Positions 19,064 through 29,154 of a DNA stretch of 64,000 bases are shown piece by piece (position 1 is the first letter of the stretch; each line of letters opens with the position of its first letter). The notes under the pieces are model-generated. The model ran no database searches, had not been told where the DNA came from, and saw only the letters and a list, made by a program, of their open reading frames with translations. The position numbers and the translations under genes are program-made. This DNA is from Secundilactobacillus paracollinoides DSM 15502 = JCM 11969 (GTDB lineage: Bacteria > Bacillota > Bacilli > Lactobacillales > Lactobacillaceae). The stretch is from NCBI RefSeq assembly GCF_001311135.1, contig NZ_BBAG01000009.1:1-64000 (forward strand), written 5' to 3'.

Positions 19064-19795
19064 CTGAACTAACGTCTCCGGCCACGCATACCCGACCACA
19101 TGCCACCAAGATACGTGGATGGCTTCACTGATCACGCCGTAATTCTGCGCGTCTAGCATCATGCCGTCGCCAATGTAAATGCCGACGTGGGTAATGCTGG
19201 ACGTACTGCCGCCGAAGAACGCAAGGTCGCCCTTCTCCAATTTAGAACTAGAAACGTGCGTGTAGGTGTCGTACTGTGACTGCGCCGTTCTGGGTAACGT
19301 TTTGTCCGCTGCTTTGGCGTAGACATATTTTGTTAGTCCAGAACAGTCAAAGGATGATGGTCCGTTACCGCCATAACTGTACGGTTTGCCAAGTTCATCT
19401 TTCGCGTACCCATAGAGTGTGGCGTACGTGGCACCAGCCTTTAAGTACTTATGCCAGATCCAGCCGCTTACGGAACCTGACTTGTTGGTCACATAATAAT
19501 AGAGATATGTAGCGCCATTGGCCTTCTTTTCGTAAAGTTTCTTGGTTGCCTCCCACGTGGTACTTGGATAATTTTTGAGATAGTGCGTTTTTTTGCTAAA
19601 TGAAACGGTGCTGCTTGAAATCTTAAGGGTGTACATGGCGCCTGCTGAACTCGCACGGACGTATGTTTTAGGTGTCATACTGGCTTCCTTAACGTAGGTA
19701 TCGGCACTCGCACGCGTTAGATGCCCCATAATACCCAGACTTAACCCAATGATGATCAGCAACCCCAATTTCAGACTTCGATGATGATTCTTCAC
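19061..19795 (-). CDS. Secreted NlpC/P60 peptidoglycan endopeptidase
   Basis: This 244-residue protein has a signal peptide (MKNHHRSLKLGLLIIIGL, cleavage likely after RASA), an SH3/GW-like wall-binding region (residues about 35-120, ending SGWIWHKYLKAG) and an NlpC/P60 domain. The catalytic cysteine is in SSFDCSGLTKYVY and the histidine in ITHVGIYIGDGMMLDA. Such enzymes cut peptide cross-links in the cell wall. Translation starts at GTG 19795 behind GAGGAGG. It is monocistronic and its TAG stop coincides with the edge of an R1 repeat. Confidence 0.92.
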   Translation of the reverse strand: MKNHHRSLKLGLLIIIGLSLGIMGHLTRASADTYVKEASMTPKTYVRASSAGAMYTLKISSSTVSFSKKTHYLKNYPSTTWEATKKLYEKKANGATYLYYYVTNKSGSVSGWIWHKYLKAGATYATLYGYAKDELGKPYSYGGNGPSSFDCSGLTKYVYAKAADKTLPRTAQSQYDTYTHVSSSKLEKGDLAFFGGSTSSITHVGIYIGDGMMLDAQNYGVISEAIHVSWWHVVGYAWPETLVQ

Positions 19796-19983
19796 AATAA
19801 CGACCTCCTCAGCTGTTTGTACTTTCTAGCTTACGCTCACAATGCGTCGGTTCGTTTGCTGAAAAATAACATCAGTTTTAAGTCGTTGTGTCATTCTTCT
19901 AACATGCAATCATCGTGTTAACTTATCGTCATAGTTAGGCGAAATGTGTAAGTTACTTGTCGAATTGATGTCAAATAATTCAC

Positions 19984-20032
19984 AAAAAGCGTCAGCGCTT
20001 CGTTCAATAAGGATAAGCGCTGACGCTTTTTT
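19984..20032 (-). terminator. Terminator of the sortase-anchored adhesin gene
   Basis: AAAAAGCGTCAGCGCTT and its complement form a 17-bp stem, 16 nt beyond the adhesin stop codon on the minus strand, with T runs. Confidence 0.9.
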
Positions 20033-20047
20033 ATTTTAAATTGTTTC

Positions 20048-23000
20048 TTATGAGTGGCGGCGTTTAAAGATTCCCGCCACTGCTGTCATCAACCCAAGCA
20101 ATGACAGCCCCAACAGCGACCAAATCGTCGTTGACTGTTCATTAGTTTGCGGTAAGGTCTGTTTCGTTTGTGACTGCGTTGCGCCTTCCTGTTTTTCGGT
20201 AGGCGATGTGGTCGTCGCTGACGAAAGGTTAGTCGCCGCTCCTGCTTCGGTAGCTGTAACAGTCGTGTCACCAGCAGCATTCGCTTTGCTTGTTTCTAGC
20301 TGGTCTGACTGGGTTTTATCAGCACCCGTTTGTGCAGCGACCGGATTCGCAATCGTAACTGTAGGGCTTGTCACATTTCCAGTCTCCTGGGTCGTGCCTG
20401 ATGCTGACGGTTCACCCGAATCGCCTGATCAGGCCTCGTCACCGTCGTACCCGAATCCCCACCAGTTGGCAATGTGGTGCTGGGACTCGTATCAGGAACC
20501 TGTGTCTTTTCCTGAGGGTCAGATTCTGGAAGATAAGCCGCGTGGTATGTGATCGTTTTCGTCGACCCAGCGATGCTGGCCGTTGGGTCAGTGCTGCTTG
20601 TGAAGGCTGCCAGGGTGCCAGCAATGGTGCCCGTTAGATCAGGAACGTAGCTTGTTGTCGCGTCCGCATGAATGATTGGCGCCGAAACTGCTTCGATGAC
20701 CGTTTTGTCGGGTGTGGCTATCCAAGTATCCGTTACCAGATCGTGTTGGAGCGTCCAGGTGACTGTTTGGACAACATCAGCTGGTAACTTATTCTGGTCA
20801 ACCCCCGCGCCAGCTACAAACGCTGTGATGTACTCTTCTACAGCCGTCGTCGTAGCGATGGCGTGTGCAAGGTGGATCGTAACGGTGCCATCCGTCGCCG
20901 CTAATGTATAGGTTCCAGCGGCATTTGCCTGATTCAGCAATAATTCGCAGGGACGGTTGCCGTCCAGGTCACAGTGTCGCCCTGAGCGCCGAGCAGTGCA
21001 TTCTCCGTCGTCGACACAGGTTTCCCTGTCGTGTCATCGTAGTAGCTCACATCCGCTGAACCAACTGCCTCCGGTGCTTCTGCCGCTGTACTCGACGACG
21101 TCAATGGCGCTAACTGAGCTGGCAGTGTGACATCAAAGTCACCCGTAATGGTCAACAAATCAGTCAACACACCTTGAAGATCATCCGTGATCTCACCAGA
21201 CTTCACAACCAGTTGCGTGACCGTATTTGCCAGAGCGGTTGCGGCGTCAAACACGACTGCATGTTGCGCAACGAAATCAGACGAGTAGGTCACGTTGCCA
21301 TCGACATCTGTCGTACTGTTGGGGTCAGCCGTGGCCACAACGTTCTTCATTAACGGCGAGACCGTCGTGCCAAACCAGTCAATCGTTGAATACAACCCGT
21401 TCCAAATACCACTGATCGTATCGCTGGTCGGTAGTCCGGCAGCGGTATTTCCCGTTGAATACGCCATGGCCAGAAAATCATCTGAGGCTGGCATTGCCTG
21501 TAACGCAGCAAGGCCAGTCGCTGCATTTTGAGTTGCCGTATCAATGGCATCCTGTAATTCACCAGCTAGTTCTGTCGGTGCCACCCACAGCGACGTTGTG
21601 TCCCAAAGGGCGTCATTGGCATTATCCGCAGCATCAAACGTGGTCTTGAGCTGTTCTGCCATTGCAATAAGGGCGTTCGTTTGGTCCGTGTAAATTTGGA
21701 TGGCGACCTGCTTAAGCGTCGTGTCGAACGTGTCGTTGAATGCCGTTTCATCAAAGGTATTACCAGTTTGATCATAAATTGTCTGCAACGTGTTTTCCAA
21801 TTGCGCCTTGGTACCATCGATTGCACTTAATAATTCGCTGGCATAGGTGGAGCTAAACGCACTAGCGGTCTGTGAGCCATTCGGGTTTAAGGCGTTGGAG
21901 CCGGTATTGGCCTCGCCAGATTCAACACGGCCCACACTGCCATCATCCGTTTCGTAAGGCAACGCCGTATCGGCAACCTGTTTGAGGTAGTTAAACAGTA
22001 CAACAACTTCAGCATATGAGCCCTGAAGGCTAGTGGTGTCCCCTGCCTGCACATTGGTAATATCCGTGTTTAAATCACTCACAACGGTCGGTATCACATC
22101 GTCCTCGTAAGTGATCTTCCCATCACCGTTCGCATCCGTGTATGTCTTGCCAAACAAAGTTGCTTCAACTGTCCCATCACTTGTGGTATCTGGCGTGACC
22201 AAGATCTTTTCGGTAGCGCCATCAGCCAGTGATTGAGCGTCTGAAGCCATTGTTGATACGCCGCTGGCCGTACTCTGCAAGGCTGTGGCATAAGCGGTAT
22301 TGGTGGCGTCCGTCACAAGTGCTGATGCTTGGTCAGCAGCCGTGTCGTTATAGTCTTGAATTTCAGTGCCGGCGTTTTGAATGTTCTCAGGTAAAGCATT
22401 GTACAAGTTCACTAGCGTTTCGTAGGCGTCATCGTATGTTTGATTAGCGTCGTGACGGCCGTATTGATGGCGGCCAACTGAGTCGTTAGTGCTTGATATT
22501 GGCTTGCTAAACTATCGTAGCTTGCTGTCAGCTGTGTTTTTAAAGCTGTTTTGTCGGTGGTTGTATCCTGTTCAGCCTGGGCCAGTTGTGTTTGGTACTG
22601 AGACAATGCAGTATCATAGGCAGCCTTTGCCGTTTGGTAATCAGAAATTTGTGACTGAATTGCAGCCGATTGCGATTGATAATCCGTAACTGCCGTTGCA
22701 TAATCGCCGTTTTCATCATCAAGATAGGCTTGTTTTGCGGTCGTCGCATCATCAGCGTCTGGCGTTACTGCCTGACTAACAGCCACGGCGGCGACCCGAG
22801 TTTTAACCTGGGCAGTTGTGGTTGGCTGTGTCGCATTTACGCTAGTCGTTGTGGTCGTATCAACCGATTGGCCTGTTGTCGGTTCAGTAGTTTTAGCTGA
22901 GCCATCGTTTTCCGTATTTGTAGAGACATTAGCGGGCGTTTGTACTGACTGGCTCGTTTGTGATTCAGTTGGCTCGGACGTCGAATTGGCTTCGGCAGTA

Positions 23001-23269
23001 TCTTGCGTTGCTTGTTGTTCGGAAGTAGTACCCGATTGCCCCGAAGATTCAGGTATCGATGACGCGGCTGTCGTGTTGCTATCGGTAACTGCCGTCGTCG
23101 TTGTCCCACCGGTTGTAACGGTATCCGCATGAACTGAAGGCGCACTAAATGCCAGTGTGCCAGACATCACCAGGATGCCCATCCCCGTAAATAGCCACTG
23201 TCGTTTAACTTTATACATCTTAAAATGAGAAACTTTGCGTTCACCATATTTAATTATTGATTCCCCCAT
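20048..23269 (-). CDS. Sortase-anchored surface protein with signal peptide (several frame breaks)
   Basis: Four consecutive minus-strand frames form one protein of about 1070 residues. The N-terminus has FKMYKVKRQWLFTGMGILVM, a variant of the KxYKxGKxW signal, cleaved near SVHA, followed by a Thr/Ser/Gln-rich region and a helical stretch predicted to coil (around KAAYDTALSQYQTQLAQAE). The middle is Ala/Thr/Asp-rich. Towards the end come MucBP/Mub-B2-like segments (SYYDDTTGKPVSTTENALLG). The C-terminus is a sortase signal: LPQTNEQ, a hydrophobic helix and KRRHS. Frame breaks near 22415, 20940 and 20385 are each repaired by one base and look like the deletion errors seen in essential genes. 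The exact start is uncertain: the GGGGGAA site lies inside the first codons, so initiation could be at a non-ATG codon near 23254. Confidence 0.85.
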
Positions 23270-23577
23270 TAGAAATGTGCCTGAATTAAACTCACTCCAC
23301 CATCAGTTTACACTATTTCTAAAAATTAAGGAATCCTAAAGATGCCATTAATATTGAAGAATATTACTATTAAACGAAAAGGTGGGCTTAGATAGACAGT
23401 CCAGCAACCACTACATACCAGTTCTGATTTATACATCAGTTCAGTCACATTATTCCCGCAAACAACAATCTGTTCTCTTATTAGATAATGGACACGATTA
23501 GAAATTTATGTATTGGTCTATTTTTGCGACAATTTGTTTCATTTTCTTAATTAAAGACTTTAATAACAGGCTTTACA
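23270..23577. other. AT-rich upstream region of the adhesin gene
   Basis: About 300 bp, AT-rich, without a gene. It should hold the adhesin promoter (minus) and the promoter of the small RNA candidate (plus). I do not see unambiguous boxes. Confidence 0.4.
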
Positions 23578-23610
23578 GACAAAATGCGACACATTGTCGG
23601 GGGCATTTTT

Positions 23611-23739
23611 ATGACAAACATGTTACAGTGGACATTGTGGTGGTTGCCTACAACCACCATTAATTTCCAAGTACTATCACTCCCCCAGAACACTGATAGT
23701 ACGCCTATTCGTTCCCTGCTCGCTAAACAGATACTGTGA
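23611..23739 (+). CDS. Possible 42-residue peptide inside the RNA candidate
   Basis: ATG at 23611 is preceded at 7 nt by GGGGG (23599-23603) and opens a 42-codon frame beginning MTNMLQWTLWWLPTTT and ending SLLAKQIL, with the stop codon in the terminator loop. It has a Trp-rich N-terminal part and no family I recognise. It may be a leader peptide, a small functional peptide or chance. Confidence 0.35.
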   Translation: MTNMLQWTLWWLPTTTINFQVLSLPQNTDSTPIRSLLAKQIL

Positions 23740-23758
23740 TTGTTTGGCGGGCTTTTTT
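23718..23758 (+). terminator. Intrinsic terminator of the small RNA candidate
   Basis: The arms GCTCGCTAAACA (23718-23729) and TGTTTGGCGGGC (23741-23752) pair over 12 bp with three G-T pairs, followed by TTTTTT. Confidence 0.8.
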
Positions 23759-23932
23759 GTGTGGTGCTTAAAAATGTAAAACGCAACAATTCATTTAAAA
23801 AATAGACCATTTTGGATTCTTATCTTTAATCATTTAAGTAGACTGAGTTATATAAAAGTAACAATCAGTTACCTACAAGCATGATTAGACATTGGAAGAT
23901 CTATTTTTCTTCACCTTCCATCAGCAAAAACG

Positions 23933-24542
23933 TTACTCATCACTTGCCTTAAACAGATTGTAGGGCTCAACGTACCGGCTTTCAGTAATGATTTTAGCCA
24001 CTTCCTGATACGGTTCTGGATTAATTTTTAGCAGCCAGTGTCGAATGATCGTTAAAATGCTGCTCATAAAGATCGGCATCACGTAATCAACAGGGATATC
24101 GTCTAAGTACAATGTATTTTCAAGCGTTTCCGGTAGGCTGAGAATAACGACGACGTCATTTCAGTCTCAAACATTTTCCAAAAATGAGGATCGCCATTAG
24201 GCCCTGAAAGCCTCTAAACAGTGGATAATAGTCGTTAATGGTGGCCATTAATTTTTCAAAAATCGGATAGGCAATTTCTGGGTTAGGTGCCAGCGCTGTC
24301 GCTTTGATTGCTGTCTGTAAATTATCAGCATGAGCACGGCCGAGGTGCATAAAGAGCGTACGTTCTAACTGGTCAACAAAATGAGGAATATCAGCATAAT
24401 ACATGTAAAAAGTGCCACGGCTGACACCAGCCTGTTTCGTTAACGCGACCACGCTAATTTCTGAAACTTGCTTAGTTTTCAACATCTCCGCAAATGTTTC
24501 GTACAGTCTTTGTTGCATCGGTGTCCCAGTTAATAATTTCAT
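23933..24542 (-). CDS. TetR-family regulator (two sequence deletions)
   Basis: The gene encodes about 203 residues. The N-terminal helix-turn-helix reads VVALTKQAGVSRGTFYMYY (residues about 30-48). The C-terminal part after two frame breaks (near 24201 and 24137) reads DDIPVDYVMPIFMSSILTII..HWLL, the pattern of the TetR_C_8/DhaS-like domain. Both breaks are repaired by one base each. It is divergent from an amidohydrolase gene with 108 bp between, so control of that gene and itself is likely (inference). Confidence 0.8.
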
Positions 24543-24571
24543 TTTTCACCACTACACACTTTCATACAATC

Positions 24572-24590
24572 TGTTCATATGATTCTAACA
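24572..24590. promoter_or_regulatory. Candidate TetR operator
   Basis: TGTTCATATGATTCTAACA is an imperfect dyad (TGTT/AACA ends) midway between the divergent TetR and amidohydrolase genes. Weak evidence. Confidence 0.3.
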
Positions 24591-24650
24591 TTTTTCGCCC
24601 TACAATTTCAGTGTTATCAACTAACAACTCATCTTGAAAGGCGAATTCAT

Positions 24651-25582
24651 ATGACACTAGAAAAAATTGATTTTCATACCCATTATTTACCAGAAAGCTA
24701 TCAAGCAGCACTTAAACAACACATTGCCGGCGATCCAGATGGTTGGCCGACGCCAAGTTGGTCGCCACAAACAACGCTTGCGTTTATGGCCCAAAATGAG
24801 ATTGGGTTTTCAGTCCTCTCCCTCTCTTCGCCTCACATTAACTTTGGCGATAAAACTGAAACAGTCAGATTAGCAGAAGATGCAAATACGCTGGGTGATC
24901 ATTTATCACAAGACTATCCCGACCAATTCGGCTACCTCGCAACGCTTCCATTACCATATGAAACAGAATCTGTCACGATGATTAAAAAGGTCTTTGAGCA
25001 GCAGCATGCTCTGGGGGTGACTGTCCCCACTAATAGTCGCGGTGTCTACTTTGGCTCACCAATTCTTGACCGTGTTTACCAAGAACTGGACGACCGAAGC
25101 GCACTTGTTGCGCTACATCCAAACGAACCAGCAGAGAAGCCCAAAAATGTTGACATTGATCTGCCAACACCTTTGTTAGGGTTCTTTATGGATACGACAA
25201 TGACGTTCTTAAATCTGCTCAAATATCGCTTTTTCACTCGCTTTCCAAATATTAAACTGATTATTCCTCACGCGGGCGCATTCTTAGGAATATTAGATGA
25301 CCGGGTGGCGGCTTTTGTCAAAAAACAATACGAGACGGATATTTACGAGGTAATGAAACATGTCTACTTTGACACAGCTGGTCAAGTGCTACCGCGGCAG
25401 CTCCCTGCCTTGTTAACACTGCGGATGAGCACCATGTCCTATACGGCAGCGATATTCCATACACGCCTCTGGAGTGGTCCGCTCAACAAGCCAATGATTT
25501 AAGCAACACACCGTTACTTTCAGAACAGCAACGCCAACTGATTTTTCATGATAACGCCGCGCAGCTACTTCACCGCGATTAA
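24651..25582 (+). CDS. Amidohydrolase, ACMSD-like family (one sequence deletion)
   Basis: The protein is about 311 residues from the ATG at 24651, behind AAAGG; a longer reading from 24579 lacks such a site. Family features are the metal motif FHTHYLPE at the N-terminus, LVALHPNE, IIPHAGAFLGILDDR and, after repairing one base near 25420, VLYGSDIPYTP with the metal-binding aspartate. This is the PF04909 amidohydrolase/decarboxylase family (2-amino-3-carboxymuconate semialdehyde decarboxylase and resorcylate-type decarboxylases). Substrate unknown. The C-terminus in the restored frame ends AAQLLHRD at 25582. Confidence 0.85.
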
Positions 25583-25587
25583 TCGAG

Positions 25588-25618
25588 AACGGTCATCTCA
25601 AATTGGGATGACCGTTTT
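25588..25618 (+). terminator. Terminator after the amidohydrolase
   Basis: AACGGTCATC / GGATGACCGTT stem followed by TTT, directly after the stop codon. Confidence 0.8.
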
Positions 25619-25624
25619 CATGTA

Positions 25625-25656
25625 CAAAAAACACCCTCTCCAACAGGAAAGGATGT
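25625..25656 (-). terminator. Terminator of the rplM-rpsI unit
   Basis: On the minus strand ACATCCTTTCC pairs over 11 bp with GGAGAGGGTGT and is followed by TTTTTTG, 27 nt past rpsI. Confidence 0.85.
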
Positions 25657-25682
25657 CGTAAAACGCTGAGATACAATATATC

Positions 25683-26075
25683 TTAACGCTTTGAGAATTG
25701 ACCAGCCTTACGAGCTTTCTTAAGACCTGGCTTCTTCCGTTCTTTCATACGTGCGTCACGAGTTAAGAGACCGGCACGCTTGAGGGGACCACGAAAATCT
25801 GGGTCGACTTCGAGCAATGCACGGGCGATACCATGACGAACGGCGCCAGCTTGACCAGAGAAGCCGCCACCATTAACGTTTGCTAAAACATCGTAGTTAC
25901 CCAGAGTTTCAGTAACGTTAAATGGTTGAACAACCACTTCACGCAAGTTTGCGAATGGGATGTAATCTTCAATTGATTTACCGTTCATTTCGATCTTACC
26001 AGTACCTGGTACTAAACGAACACGAGCAGTAGAGTTTTTACGACGGCCTGTGCCGCGATATTGTACTTGAGCCAA
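25683..26075 (-). CDS. rpsI: Ribosomal protein uS9
   Basis: This 130-residue small-subunit protein contains the family start [20 protein letters not shown] and the basic C-terminal tail ending GQFSKR, which reaches the P-site tRNA. It follows rplM by 13 bp, with one promoter for both. Confidence 0.97.
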   Translation of the reverse strand: MAQVQYRGTGRRKNSTARVRLVPGTGKIEMNGKSIEDYIPFANLREVVVQPFNVTETLGNYDVLANVNGGGFSGQAGAVRHGIARALLEVDPDFRGPLKRAGLLTRDARMKERKKPGLKKARKAGQFSKR

Positions 26076-26088
26076 TTCAATTTCCTCC

Positions 26089-26532
26089 TTAAATTAGGTT
26101 AGTGATGTCTAAAACTTCAGGCTTTTGAGCAGCATTATCATGTTGGTCGCCAGCGTAAACGTGAAGCTTCAAGCCGATCTTGTGACCTAATGAAGTATGA
26201 GGAAGCATTCCCTTAACAGAAGTTTCAATCAATTTTTCTGGGTCATTTGCACGAAAATCGCCAGCAGTGCGTTGCTTTAAACCGCCCGCGTGGTTCGTGT
26301 GATGGTAATAGATCTTCCGTGAAGCCTTCTTACCCGTTAAAGCAACTTGAGATGCGTTGATAACGATCACGTTATCACCAGTATCTACATTAGGGGTGAA
26401 CGTTGGCTTATTTTTACCACGTAAGATGTTAGCGACAGCTGATGACAGACGACCCAATGGGACATCGGTTGCATCAACCACGTACCACTTGCGATCCACG
26501 TCACCTGGTTTAGCCATATATGTTGTACGCAC
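26089..26532 (-). CDS. rplM: Ribosomal protein uL13
   Basis: This 147-residue large-subunit protein starts at GTG 26532 ([21 protein letters not shown]), supported by GGAGG 8 bp upstream; the upstream ATG at 26547 overlaps the ribosome-binding site. It is intact, with its own promoter and a structured leader. Confidence 0.95.
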   Translation of the reverse strand: MRTTYMAKPGDVDRKWYVVDATDVPLGRLSSAVANILRGKNKPTFTPNVDTGDNVIVINASQVALTGKKASRKIYYHHTNHAGGLKQRTAGDFRANDPEKLIETSVKGMLPHTSLGHKIGLKLHVYAGDQHDNAAQKPEVLDITNLI

Positions 26533-26647
26533 GTTAAATTCCTCCATTTTTCTGTGTTTGTTTGAACACCAATAACAAGTTTCCGGGGCTTATCGTGGGG
26601 CAAACAATACCAACTAACATAATACAAATTTTTACCCCAAAAGTCAA
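26533..26647 (-). promoter_or_regulatory. rplM promoter and leader (possible L13 leader)
   Basis: On the minus strand the -35 box TTGACT (26642-26647) and the -10 box TATTAT (26619-26624) are 17 bp apart. The following leader of about 80 nt has short complementary segments and lies where the known autoregulatory L13 leader RNA is found in Firmicutes. The promoter is clear; the leader assignment is by position. Confidence 0.7.
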
Positions 26648-26671
26648 CGCCCAAACGGGGAAAACTTTTCA

Positions 26672-27466
26672 TTAACGCTGATGTTTTGGTAATTTTGTTG
26701 GGTGTTCGGGGTCATCCCCCTCATAGTAAACGTGTTTCAGATAAAGCCCGCTGGCCGGAACAGTGCGACGCGCATTGCGCCGATCACCAAGCTTGTAAAG
26801 CCGCTGAATGTCATCAACCGGCCGCGTTTGGGCGCCGATTTCAACTAGGACCCCAACCATAATTCGAACCTGATTGTAGAGAAAACCGTTCCCATAGAAT
26901 TCAAAGACTAACTCATTGTTCGCCTCATCACGGTGACAGGTCGCTTCATAAATCGTCCGAAAATTTGTCCGAGCACTGGAGCCCGAGGCCACAAAACTGG
27001 TAAAGTCGTGTTCGCCGATCAGGTCCTGTTCTGCCTGACGAATCAAGGCAACGTCCACAGGGAATTTCCAGTGGCCGGTGTAGTTGCGTTTAAACGGGTT
27101 CCGGAATTCACCGAGATCCATCCGGTACATGTAGCGCTTGCCAGACACATCGTAACGGGCGTGAAAGGCGTCGCTCACCTGTTCGACCTTAAGGACTTCC
27201 ATATCGACTGGCAGCATGGAGTTGAGGCCCCGCCGCATGCTTTCAGTCGGCAGAGCAAAGGGAAAATCAAAGTGCGCAACCTGACCCAACGCATGGACGC
27301 CAGCATCAGTCCGGCCAGACCCGTAAACGACAATGGCTGGATCGGGTTGTTTAGCCATTTTATTGACCACTTTAGTGAGCGCCGATTCCACGGTACGCAT
27401 GTGCGGTTGCCGCTGAAAGCCAGCAAAATTCGTGCCATCATAGGCAAATGTCACTTTGTATCTCAA
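26672..27466 (-). CDS. truA: tRNA pseudouridine(38-40) synthase
   Basis: This 264-residue enzyme modifies U38-U40 in the tRNA anticodon arm. Catalytic motif GRTDAGVHALGQVAHF (residues about 51-66) and the FLYNQVRIMVG segment are intact. The start is TTG at 27466, behind AAAGGAA. It lies downstream of ecfT, the usual order. Confidence 0.95.
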   Translation of the reverse strand: MRYKVTFAYDGTNFAGFQRQPHMRTVESALTKVVNKMAKQPDPAIVVYGSGRTDAGVHALGQVAHFDFPFALPTESMRRGLNSMLPVDMEVLKVEQVSDAFHARYDVSGKRYMYRMDLGEFRNPFKRNYTGHWKFPVDVALIRQAEQDLIGEHDFTSFVASGSSARTNFRTIYEATCHRDEANNELVFEFYGNGFLYNQVRIMVGVLVEIGAQTRPVDDIQRLYKLGDRRNARRTVPASGLYLKHVYYEGDDPEHPTKLPKHQR

Positions 27467-27546
27467 AATAGGTTTCCTTTCGTGTTACAAATGCAGTTCC
27501 CGTAAACTGATGACGACCACGGAAAACGCAACGTAAATAATTAAAC

Positions 27547-28287
27547 TCAGTGTATCTTGGCGATGCATTTCAGCTCACGATACTTCGTACGGTTCTCACC
27601 ATCCTGGTACCCGCGCGCCTCCATCGCTGTTGAAATATCAACAGCGCGGTTGAATGCATTAACAAAGAGTGGGATGAGGATCGGAACGATCGTTTTGACC
27701 TGTTGGCGCAATCCGCCCGTCCCAAAGTCAACGCCCCGAGCACGCTGAGCGTTCATAATCTTTTCAGCTTCATCCATCAGCGTTGGGACAAACCGCAGTG
27801 CGAGTGACAGCATCAGTGCCAGCGTGGCTACTGGGAAGTGAACCTTCCGTAACGGACTCAGAAGGGATTCGATACCGTCAGCAATCTCCAACGGTTGGGT
27901 TGAAAACGTCAACAGTGTGGACACCATGATAATCAGGACAAATCGCATGAGGATCAGCAACGCGTTGATCAGGCCATCGTGGGTCACTGATAACCAGCCC
28001 CACTGCCAATAAATGTGGCCCCCTGCGCCAAAGAAAATTTGGATGACAACGGTGAACATCAACAGCCAAAGCAGCGGCCTCAGTCCTCGTAGAAACACCC
28101 CAAGTGAAATGCCGGTCGCAAAGATCGACGCCAACAATAAAACAACGAGCACGGCATAGGTCCAGACGCTGTTCGCAAAGAAGACAACGCCGATATAGAT
28201 GAACGTTAAGATCAGCTTTGCTCGCGGGTCTAACCGGTGCACCCAAGAATCGCCAGGAATATAGCGGCCAAACATAAACTTATCCAT
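27547..28287 (-). CDS. ecfT: ECF transporter transmembrane component EcfT
   Basis: This 246-residue membrane protein couples the two ATPases to vitamin-specific S components. About five to six helices are visible, as is the Ala-Arg-Gly pair of motifs ([10 protein letters not shown] and [10 protein letters not shown]) that contact the ATPases. It overlaps ecfA2 by 8 bp. Confidence 0.93.
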   Translation of the reverse strand: MDKFMFGRYIPGDSWVHRLDPRAKLILTFIYIGVVFFANSVWTYAVLVVLLLASIFATGISLGVFLRGLRPLLWLLMFTVVIQIFFGAGGHIYWQWGWLSVTHDGLINALLILMRFVLIIMVSTLLTFSTQPLEIADGIESLLSPLRKVHFPVATLALMLSLALRFVPTLMDEAEKIMNAQRARGVDFGTGGLRQQVKTIVPILIPLFVNAFNRAVDISTAMEARGYQDGENRTKYRELKCIAKIH

Positions 28288-29154
28288 TGTCAGCCACCCC
28301 CTTCTTATTGATCTGGGGCACTAGCTGATCAGCCAATTCGTCCGCAGTCAGCGGAATGGGATCAAAAACAAACCCCTGTTGCATCAGTTTGTTAGCATAA
28401 GCGGTTGCCGAGGGTAATTCCAACTGGTGAGCAGTTAACCAGTCCACGTCACTAAAAACGTCACGAGGCGTGCCCTGTTTGACCATGTGACCATGAGCCA
28501 TCACGATCACGTGATCAGCGTAGTCAGCAACGTCATTCATTTGGTGGGTGATCAACACAATTGTCAGGTGACGTTCCACCTGTAATTGGCGAACCAGACC
28601 CATAATCTCGTTTCGACCACGAGGATCTAGTCCAGCCGTGGGTTCGTCAAGCACTAAAACGTCAGGTTCAAGCGCTAAAACCCCAGCAATGGCCGCACGT
28701 CGCATTTGACCACCGGATAGGTCAAATGGTGAGCGCTCGAGCAGTGAATCGTCGAGACCAACCATTTTTGCCGTTTCATGGGCAAGTCTCGTGGCTTCTT
28801 CCACGCTGATACCAAAATTTTGCGGGCCAAAAGCAATGTCCTTCAAAACCGTTTCCTCAAAAAGTTGATTTTCTGGGAATTGGAACACAAGGCCAACCTT
28901 TTTGCGTAACGGCTTTAAATGTTTATTTTTCGTTTCTGATGTAATTGTCCGGTCACCGATGACTACCTGGCCCTCAGTCGGCTTCAAAAGTGCATTCAAA
29001 TGCTGGATGAGGTCGATTTACCACTGCCAGTCTGACCGATAACGGCAGTAAACTCACCCGCGGGAATGTTGAGGTTAATGTCGTACAGTGCCTGAACCGC
29101 AAATGGCGTTCCAGCTTGGTACCAGTAATTTACTTTTTCAAACGCGATTTCCAT
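28280..29154 (-). CDS. ecfA2: ECF transporter ATPase EcfA2 (one sequence deletion)
   Basis: The start [18 protein letters not shown] at 29154 overlaps the end of ecfA1 by 25 bp. Walker [10 protein letters not shown] is followed by a frame break near 29011, where ACCTC stands for ACCCTC; one base restores [14 protein letters not shown]. Signature [13 protein letters not shown] and Walker [14 protein letters not shown] are intact. Length about 291 residues, normal for the family. Confidence 0.93.

Larger units (their letters stand above)
23578..23758 (+). ncRNA. Candidate small structured RNA with C-rich loop
   Basis: Four hairpins follow each other: GACAAAATG..CATTGTC (23578-23598), a perfect 9-bp stem TGGTGGTTG/CAACCACCA (23638-23659), a perfect 9-bp stem GTACTATCA/TGATAGTAC (23671-23702) with a 14-nt loop containing CTCCCCCAGAA, and a 12-bp terminator stem (23718-23752) followed by six T. 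The loop segment TCCCCCAGAA (23681-23690) is complementary to GGGGGA ribosome-binding sites of the three surface-protein genes, by 10 nt for the giant adhesin and 7 nt for the other two. It could also pair with the GGGGG at 23599-23603 in the same transcript. An sRNA role is inference; a short frame inside (23611-23739) is the alternative. Confidence 0.5.

Noticed and set aside
20089-22900. Overlapping plus- and minus-strand frames of 60-110 codons within the adhesin gene
   Set aside because: They are shadows in other frames, with Arg/Gln- or Leu/Trp-rich composition typical of translated antisense of Thr/Ala-rich genes.
23547-23810. 87-codon minus-strand frame across the small RNA candidate
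   Set aside because: It runs through the terminator and hairpins and has no ribosome-binding site or conserved motif; the plus-strand RNA explains the structure better.
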